Below are positions 8,095-13,936 of a stretch of DNA of 32,054 nucleotides, piece after piece. The notes below the pieces were generated by a model. It made no database searches and was not told where the DNA came from. It saw only the letters and a list, made by a program, of their open reading frames with translations. Origin of the DNA: Acidobacteriota bacterium. GTDB lineage: Bacteria > Acidobacteriota > Thermoanaerobaculia > Multivoradales > JAHEKO01. The stretch is from NCBI GenBank assembly GCA_022561975.1, contig JADFQD010000026.1:1-32054 (forward strand), in the 5' to 3' direction. Every line of letters starts with the position of its first letter. The first letter of the stretch is position 1. The translations under genes were made by a program, and so were the position numbers.

Positions 8095-9915
8095 CTACGG
8101 GCTTTCGTGCTCCGAGCCCATCCTTCGCTGCCGTAGAGTGTAATGGCGATTCGAGGGCAGCGAATGCCACACCTCGGTGCTGCCGTTCGGCCAGTAAACT
8201 CGAACTCGCGCGACGGTCGCAGACTCGCCCAGGCCGGCCAGGATTCGCGGATCGTTGGCCGAGGCATAGCTGCCGTCGGTTCGCACCCGTCGCCACAGCG
8301 ACGCTGTCCCCGGGCGGGAGATCTCGGCGCGGGCGCCGAGCATGTCTCGTGGTCCGGCCTCTCCCAGAAGCCGCAGACCGATCCAGCTACTCTGTGCGCC
8401 GATCTCGTTGATCAGCAGCCGAACCGGTCCGTTGTTGTTGGCGACCACGATATCGAGGTCGCCGTCGTTGTCGATGTCGCCGAAGGCGGCGCCACGACTG
8501 ACCTCCGAAAGCTCGAACACCGGACCCGCGCCGGCGGTAACCTCCTCGAATCGACCGTTGCCGAGATTGTGGAACAGCTGATTGGTTTGGTGCAGCGGGT
8601 AGGGATCACCGGCGCGTACGAGAGCTTCGAGATCGGTCACCGCGCCGTTCGCGACAAAAAGATCGAGCCAGCCATCGTTGTCGTAATCCACCCAAGCGGT
8701 GCCGAAGCCGGTGAATTCCCAGCTCGCCTTTCCCAAGCCGGTCTTGATCGAGCCTTCCTCGAAAAAACCCTTGCCGTCGTTGATGTAGACTGTATTGGTT
8801 TCGCGGCTCAGATGGGTGACGAGGAGGTCTTCGTCGCCGTCGCCGTCGAAGTCGGCGGCGTCCAGACCCATACTGGCCTCGGCCTCGCCTCTTTCGTTGA
8901 CGGCGGCTCCCGCGAGGACCGCCTGGTTTTGGAATGTGACCTGTCCCTGCGCTTGCTCCTGACGTTGTCCCTGTCCCTGGCCTTGGCCCTGGTTAATCCA
9001 GAGATGATTCGGCAACCCGTCATTGGCGACATAGACATCCAGCCAACCGTCGGCATTGAAGTCCGCCGCGACGACGCCCAGGGCTCCTCCCAATTGTCCT
9101 TCCGAGTCGATCAGGCGCGAGACATCTTCGAACCGGACCGCGCCGTCCTCTTCGCCTCCCCGGTTGCGCAGTAGCCGGTCGGCCTCCGGGCGGTAGGACA
9201 GCGGGCTGCAATAGACCTCGCTGCCGGTCTCCGAGCGGCAGGTTTTGGAGCTGGCCAGACTGAACTCGACGTAGTTGCCGACATAGAGATCCAGCCAGGA
9301 ATCGCGGTCATAGTCGAAGAAGACCGCCGGCACCGACCAACGCGAGTCGTCGGCGCCCGAGATCTCGGTCAGATCGGCAAAGGTTCCGTCGCCGTTGTTG
9401 CGTAGCAGCTGATTGCTCCCGAAATTGGTGATGTAGAGATCCGTCCAACCGTCATTGTCGTAGTCTGCGGCCGCGACGCCCATGCCGTAGCCGTAGGCCT
9501 TGATCGAGCTGCGCGCGGTGACGTCGGTAAAGGTCAACTTCATCCGGCCGTTATCGTCGAGCGTCGAGTCGTTTCGATAGAGCCGGTCGGTGAGTGGCAG
9601 AGGATGCCCGGGCTCGAAGAGAGCGTCGTTCATGGTCTTGTCGGGGCCCAACAGGTTCCCCTGGACCAGGTAGAGGTCGAGGTCGCCATCGTTGTCGTAG
9701 TCGAAGAGGGCCGCGCCACCGCCCATCATTTCGTTGAAGTAATGCTCACCGGACATGCCGTTGAAGTGCACGAAGTCGAGACCGGCGGCGGCGGATTGCT
9801 CCGAGAAAACCTCTGGGCTCGAGCCCTGCCTCAGGGCGGACGGCTCTCCCGGCTGTCGGCTGCAACCGCCCAAGAGAACCGTTACGACGCAGACCCAGCG
9901 CCAGCCGCACTTCAC
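8095..9915 (-). CDS. CRTAC1-like FG-GAP/UnbV propeller lipoprotein
   Basis: This is a 606-residue protein with GTG start and a lipobox (LLGGC, Cys18), so it is probably membrane-anchored. Seven calcium-loop repeats run from DYDNDGDLDLYLV (about residue 73) to DIDNDGDLDIVVANN, followed by an ASPIC/UnbV domain (RRVRTDGSYASANDPRILAGLG). It is a paralogue of the propellers at 1-509 and 2512-4239. A Gly-Gln-rich tract (8941-8991) is inserted between blades 4 and 5, where the 2512-4239 paralogue has only a short loop. A GAGGG a few bases before the GTG can serve as ribosome binding site. The gene lies between the propeller gene upstream (46-nt gap) and the cytochrome gene downstream (25-nt gap), consistent with one transcript. 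Confidence 0.93.
   Translation of the reverse strand: MKCGWRWVCVVTVLLGGCSRQPGEPSALRQGSSPEVFSEQSAAAGLDFVHFNGMSGEHYFNEMMGGGAALFDYDNDGDLDLYLVQGNLLGPDKTMNDALFEPGHPLPLTDRLYRNDSTLDDNGRMKLTFTDVTARSSIKAYGYGMGVAAADYDNDGWTDLYITNFGSNQLLRNNGDGTFADLTEISGADDSRWSVPAVFFDYDRDSWLDLYVGNYVEFSLASSKTCRSETGSEVYCSPLSYRPEADRLLRNRGGEEDGAVRFEDVSRLIDSEGQLGGALGVVAADFNADGWLDVYVANDGLPNHLWINQGQGQGQGQRQEQAQGQVTFQNQAVLAGAAVNERGEAEASMGLDAADFDGDGDEDLLVTHLSRETNTVYINDGKGFFEEGSIKTGLGKASWEFTGFGTAWVDYDNDGWLDLFVANGAVTDLEALVRAGDPYPLHQTNQLFHNLGNGRFEEVTAGAGPVFELSEVSRGAAFGDIDNDGDLDIVVANNNGPVRLLINEIGAQSSWIGLRLLGEAGPRDMLGARAEISRPGTASLWRRVRTDGSYASANDPRILAGLGESATVARVRVYWPNGSTEVWHSLPSNRHYTLRQRRMGSEHESP
8941..8991 (-). repeat. In-frame hexanucleotide tract encoding Gly-Gln repeats
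   Basis: On the coding strand the sequence is a run of degenerate 6-nt units of the type CAGGGN. They give alternating Gln with Gly, Arg, Glu or Ala over about 17 residues inside the 606-residue propeller protein. The paralogue at 2512-4239 lacks the insert, so it probably arose by replication slippage in an exposed loop. Confidence 0.85.
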
Positions 9916-9961
9916 CTGGCCCTCTTCATGTGTCCGAGGCTCGGATTCGGCGCCTCGACAC

Positions 9962-12208
9962 TTAGTGTGCCCCGACCACCGGGCGCGATGGCGGCCATTC
10001 GATTCTAGGCACCGTCACCAACTCGAGGATCGGCGATCCTTCGATGGCGCGGTAGATTCGATCCGGTTCGACCTCGGTGAAGCGTTGTACGGTGCCGCTT
10101 CCGGGCCACACGATGATGACCTCGGTGATTTCGGTCGCGCCTCCGAGGCCGATTTCCTGCTGAAAACTGGAGCCGCCGAAGGTCCCGCCGCTGCCGGCGG
10201 TCGAGTAGATCGAGCGGTGGGAGTCGTTCTCCGTAACCCTGATTTCGATACGGGCGCCGACCCCGAATCGGTTGGCGCGCCTTCCGACCAGGCGTAGCGT
10301 GATCCAATGGTTGTCGTTGCCCGGGTTTTCGAACAGCACGTTGCCGTACTCGTCGCCGGGATAGAAGCCTCCGAGCTGATGGAAGAGATCTTGATCGCCG
10401 TCGTTGTCCAGGTCTCCGAACGCGACACCATGGCCTTTTTGAAGGTGACCGAAACGGCCGGCGCTGGTGACATCCAAAAACCTCCGGCCGGCGTCGTTAC
10501 GGTACATCTTGTTGGGCAGTAGGGTTTCGAACTCGGGGTCGCCGGTGCCGAGGTAGATGTCGAGCCAGCCGTCATTGTCGAGATCGCCGTAGTTGGCGCC
10601 CATCGGCAATGTGGGATGGTCGAGACCCATCCGCTCCGATACCTCGGTGAAGCGACCGTTGTCATTGCGGTAGAGGAGCGCGTGGTCGCCGCGCGTCGGG
10701 ACACCGAAGATCGCCGAGATCACGGTATCGGTCTGCGCTTCGTAGTTGGCGACGAAGAGGTCGAGATCGCCGTCGTTGTCGACATCGAAGAACCAGCTGC
10801 CGAAGCTCCGCGACTCCGGTCGGGTAACGCCGAGGGCGACCGCGACGTCGTCGAAGGTTCCGTCACCGTTGTTGCGGTAGAGGCGGTTCGGCCCGATGTT
10901 GGAGACATAGAGGTCGGGGTCGCCATCGTTGTCGTAGTCCCCCCAGGTCACGGCTTTGGCGTAGCGCATGTTGGCGACGCCCGCGGCTCGGGTCACGTCG
11001 GAGAAGGTGCCGTTGCCGTTGTTGCGATAGAGCAGTGAGCGGAAATCGTCCGTCGGGAGAGTCTCACTGCCGACATAGAGATCGAGGTCGCCATCGCCGT
11101 CGTAGTCCGCCCAGCCTGCGGTCTGGGTGGGCAGGGCCGGTGCCGCGAGTCCTGCCCGGTGGGTGACGTCGATGAATCGAATTCCATCCGGTCCCGACTC
11201 GTTACGCAACAGAGAGTTGCGGATACGGCCGTGCCCGAACAGCCAGGCCCCCCGAAGGATCAGGAGATCGAGACGGCCGTCGTTGTCGTAGTCGGCATGG
11301 ACGATGTTGAGCCCGCCCAGCTGTGAATCGAGCCCCCAGAGCTCGGTTACGTCCTCGAAACCTCCGCTCCCGTCGTTGCGGAAGGCCTTGACGTGGTCGC
11401 AGTGGTCCGAGGTCGAGGTGATCAGATCCAACAGGCCGTCACCATCGAAGTCATCCATGATCGCGCCGCCGGCCAGATCAATCGTGTTGATCCCCAGGTC
11501 GATACTACGCTCCGGCCATGGCGCGAGGAATGCCTCGGACTCGAGGGCATCCGTCGGCAAGCGAAACTTCGGCGGAACTCCCTGCGGGTACTCGCCGGAA
11601 ACCATCCGCATCAAGTTGAGCAGCCACGCGCTGACCACGTTGTCCGGCTGGAGTTCGAGGTGTTCGAGATAGAGCTCGGCGGCCCTTTTCGCGTGCTCCG
11701 GCTTGGGATGGAGTCCGTCTCGCGATATCGGTAGCAGGCAACTTGCGGCAGTGTGATGCTGCAAGCAGTTCTCGTCCTCGGCTGCCTGCACATGGGCCAG
11801 CGCGAGGGTGGCGATGAGCCGCTCGCGAATCTCAGAATCGGGCGAATCGGGCGAATCCGGCGAGTCGGACCTCTCGGATCGCAGCAGCTCCAGCGCCCGG
11901 CCGACAATCTCGATTGCCTCGGTGGGATTGCCCTGTTCGATCAGCTCGCGTCCCAGCTGTTGCCGCAACCGCGCCTCGTCTCGAGGGACCTGTGAGCTTG
12001 CCTCGAGCAAGCCTTCCAGGCGCAGAAGGCTTGCCCGCCCATAGAAGGGCTCGTCGCTGGCCAGGAGAGTCCGACAGATTGCCTCGAACTCCGCCTTGGC
12101 GTCGACTCTTCCACCGCCGGTCGACGGGGACGGCATGGCCGAACGGGCGGCCTGCGAAACGGACGTCAGGAGCAGTATGAAGACGAGCAGTAGCAGTGCG
12201 TTTCTCAC
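9962..12208 (-). CDS. Exported FG-GAP propeller with N-terminal helical (TPR-like) region
   Basis: The protein has 748 residues from a GTG at 12208. This start gives a clean signal peptide (MRNALLLLVFILLLTSVSQA). The open frame continues upstream to 12397, but that part crosses an intergenic repeat and is unlikely to be coding; a TTG at 12250 is a second option. Residues about 30-230 are alpha-helical with TPR-like character and contain a Ser-Pro-Asp repeat. After that come seven calcium-loop motifs (DFDGDGLLD through DLDNDGDQD). A C-terminal UnbV-like domain includes GGTFGGSSFQQEIGLGGA and a WPGSGTVQRF end. It is more distant from the three propellers nearby, and closer in layout to eukaryotic CRTAC1-type proteins with an N-terminal extension. 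Second gene of the - strand operon. Confidence 0.88.
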   Translation of the reverse strand: MRNALLLLVFILLLTSVSQAARSAMPSPSTGGGRVDAKAEFEAICRTLLASDEPFYGRASLLRLEGLLEASSQVPRDEARLRQQLGRELIEQGNPTEAIEIVGRALELLRSERSDSPDSPDSPDSEIRERLIATLALAHVQAAEDENCLQHHTAASCLLPISRDGLHPKPEHAKRAAELYLEHLELQPDNVVSAWLLNLMRMVSGEYPQGVPPKFRLPTDALESEAFLAPWPERSIDLGINTIDLAGGAIMDDFDGDGLLDLITSTSDHCDHVKAFRNDGSGGFEDVTELWGLDSQLGGLNIVHADYDNDGRLDLLILRGAWLFGHGRIRNSLLRNESGPDGIRFIDVTHRAGLAAPALPTQTAGWADYDGDGDLDLYVGSETLPTDDFRSLLYRNNGNGTFSDVTRAAGVANMRYAKAVTWGDYDNDGDPDLYVSNIGPNRLYRNNGDGTFDDVAVALGVTRPESRSFGSWFFDVDNDGDLDLFVANYEAQTDTVISAIFGVPTRGDHALLYRNDNGRFTEVSERMGLDHPTLPMGANYGDLDNDGWLDIYLGTGDPEFETLLPNKMYRNDAGRRFLDVTSAGRFGHLQKGHGVAFGDLDNDGDQDLFHQLGGFYPGDEYGNVLFENPGNDNHWITLRLVGRRANRFGVGARIEIRVTENDSHRSIYSTAGSGGTFGGSSFQQEIGLGGATEITEVIIVWPGSGTVQRFTEVEPDRIYRAIEGSPILELVTVPRIEWPPSRPVVGAH
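11835..11870 (-). repeat. Four 9-nt in-frame tandem repeats (Ser-Pro-Asp)
   Basis: Units of the form gaatcgggc (+ strand) repeat four times: two identical copies, then two with changes. They encode SDSPDSPDSPDS in the N-terminal helical region of the 9962-12208 product. A slippage-generated linker is the simplest reading. Confidence 0.85.
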
Positions 12209-12304
12209 GGGGCGCGCAGGTGTGAACTCGAAAGATGCTACCTGATTCAACAAGCACCAGGGCTCGGTTGTCGTGAAAGCTGAGGCGGAACCATACCTAT
12301 TGTC

Positions 12305-12380
12305 GTTTGTAGCGGTCGACCTCCCGGACTGGCTGTGCGGGGCCCCAGTGGTTTGTAGCGGTCGACCTCCGTGTCGACCG
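12305..12380. repeat. Intergenic duplicated 20-mer with a palindromic end
   Basis: The 20-mer GTTTGTAGCGGTCGACCTCC occurs at 12305-12324 and again at 12351-12370. In the second copy it continues into a perfect 8-bp inverted repeat: CGGTCGAC at 12359-12366 and GTCGACCG at 12373-12380, with a 6-nt loop. The first copy lacks the right arm and looks decayed. It lies in the 229-nt space between the TPR lipoprotein gene and the next gene of the - strand operon. It resembles a short interspersed, REP-like family, though no other copy is in the window. A processing or attenuation role is possible but unproven. Confidence 0.75.
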
Positions 12381-12437
12381 TCTGTCCCTTCTCCCATGGG
12401 CTGCTCGTGGCCGCCTCTTGGTGTCCGGGCCGGATGG

Positions 12438-13769
12438 CTACGACGGATTGGCGAGGGCGACGGCCAGTTGCTCTCGAAACTGTGGGTTCTCCGGCTCCTC
12501 GCTCACCAGGCGACGGAGGTCTTTGACCGCTTCGGCTGGGCGGCCCAGAGAGAGGAGCAGCGAGGCTCGGCGGGAGCGAGCCTCACGGTCGTGCGGGCGA
12601 GCCTCGAGCACTCGCGTGTAGGTTGTCAGAGATTCCTCGAAACGCTTCAATCTGAGCAAGGTGCTGCCGGCATTGAAGCCGGCGTCCGGGTGGTTCGGAT
12701 CCAGAGCCGAGGCTCTTTGGTAGTGGTTCAGTGCTCGTTCGTCATGCCCGGACTGGGCCAGTGCGCGCCCCAGAGCGAAGTGGGCCGTGGGGCTCCCCGG
12801 GTCGAGGCGAATCGCCGTCTCGAGATGCGTCATCGCTGCGCCCAACTCGCCGATCATCGCGAGGGCTCCGCCCAAGAGTTCGTACGTCGCGGAGTCCCCC
12901 GGGTTGAGTTCGACCGCTCGCCGGAAGTTTTCGACCGCGATGCTCAATTTGCCCTCGTGGAGCGCCAGATTCCCGCGGGCCACGAGAAACGAGGCGCTCG
13001 CGGCCATTTCGGCCAGCTTTTCGACCAAGGGGTCTTGGGGCACCAGGGGCAGGAACCCCTGGCGTGCGAGGTGTTGCTCGGCGAGCTCCGGTCGGTCGGT
13101 ACGGCGGTAGATGGCGGCGAGCAGCGAGTGGAGCTGGAGGGCTCGGGGTTGGAGCCGCAGGGCTTCTTCTAGATGGTCGATCGCAGCTTCGAGCTCGCCC
13201 TCTTGGAGTTTCAATCGACCGAGGCCGTAGTGGGCCGATGCACTCGAAGGGCTGTTTGCCAGAACCTGGGCGAACTCCTCGACCGCCGCCTGGTTTCGTC
13301 CGGCGATGTGATGGAGTTCACCGAGCCGAAGCCGCGTCGGTAGGTCGTCGGGTTCGAGCTCGCGCGCATTCTCGAGCTGGGTAGAGGCGGCGTCGAAGTC
13401 TCCCTCGGTCTGGTGGAGATAGCCGAGCAGGTAGGCCCAGACAAAGGCCTGCGGAGCCAGTCGGCGGGCGTTTCGGTAACAGGCGGCCGCTGCATCGAGG
13501 AGATTGTAGGCGTGATAGAGGCGCCCAATCTCACCGAATGCCTCGGCAAGCTCTGCCGGCCGACCCTGTGGGCCTTCGAGCGCACGCTCGAGTCGTTGCC
13601 GCGCCGCATCCAGTTGCTGCGCCACCGCGGGCTCCATCCGGGCCACCGCGGGATAGGGAACGGCCTCGAGTTTTTCGTGCTCGAGAGTCGCCGGCGAGCA
13701 GCCGAGCAAAAGCAGAAGCGCGAGTCCGATCCAAGGGCACGAAGCCAAGCCTGTTGCGGACGTTGCCAC
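12438..13769 (-). CDS. TPR-repeat lipoprotein (paralogue 3)
   Basis: The protein has 443 residues from a GTG at 13769, chosen because it lies just before a hydrophobic stretch ending in a lipobox (LLLGC, Cys24). The frame is open to a TTG at 13871, which would add 34 basic residues. The start is uncertain, since the GTG version has no positive charge before the hydrophobic core. About nine TPR units follow. The N-terminal signature (LYHAYNLLDAAAACYRNA, then YLLGYLHQ) and the PQDPLV motif identify it as a paralogue of the + strand TPR proteins. It lacks the C-terminal LARFLA/NLERY module of those two. It is the first gene of the - strand operon and is divergent from the propeller gene at 13937, so the 167 nt between them must hold both promoters. 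Confidence 0.87.
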   Translation of the reverse strand: MATSATGLASCPWIGLALLLLLGCSPATLEHEKLEAVPYPAVARMEPAVAQQLDAARQRLERALEGPQGRPAELAEAFGEIGRLYHAYNLLDAAAACYRNARRLAPQAFVWAYLLGYLHQTEGDFDAASTQLENARELEPDDLPTRLRLGELHHIAGRNQAAVEEFAQVLANSPSSASAHYGLGRLKLQEGELEAAIDHLEEALRLQPRALQLHSLLAAIYRRTDRPELAEQHLARQGFLPLVPQDPLVEKLAEMAASASFLVARGNLALHEGKLSIAVENFRRAVELNPGDSATYELLGGALAMIGELGAAMTHLETAIRLDPGSPTAHFALGRALAQSGHDERALNHYQRASALDPNHPDAGFNAGSTLLRLKRFEESLTTYTRVLEARPHDREARSRRASLLLSLGRPAEAVKDLRRLVSEEPENPQFREQLAVALANPS

Positions 13770-13936
13770 GGAGATCGATTCTATGGCCTGCCTCGCGTCG
13801 GGGCGAGCCGGATGGGTTGGTTCGGGGGCCGGCTTGGGCCGTTTTTTCAGCGAGGACGGCGAGCCTGGCAACGCAACAGTATGCTATCCTGGCGCAGGCA
13901 CTGGAGGCCTTTCGGTTGCCGATCATAGGCTACAAA

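Noticed and set aside
8070-8267. N-terminal extension of the cytochrome gene to 8267
   Set aside because: It overlaps the conserved UnbV end of the upstream gene. The ATG at 8069 leads straight into the signal sequence.
12209-12397. N-terminal extension of the hybrid propeller gene to 12397
   Set aside because: The stretch contains the intergenic repeat and precedes a proper signal peptide start at 12208.
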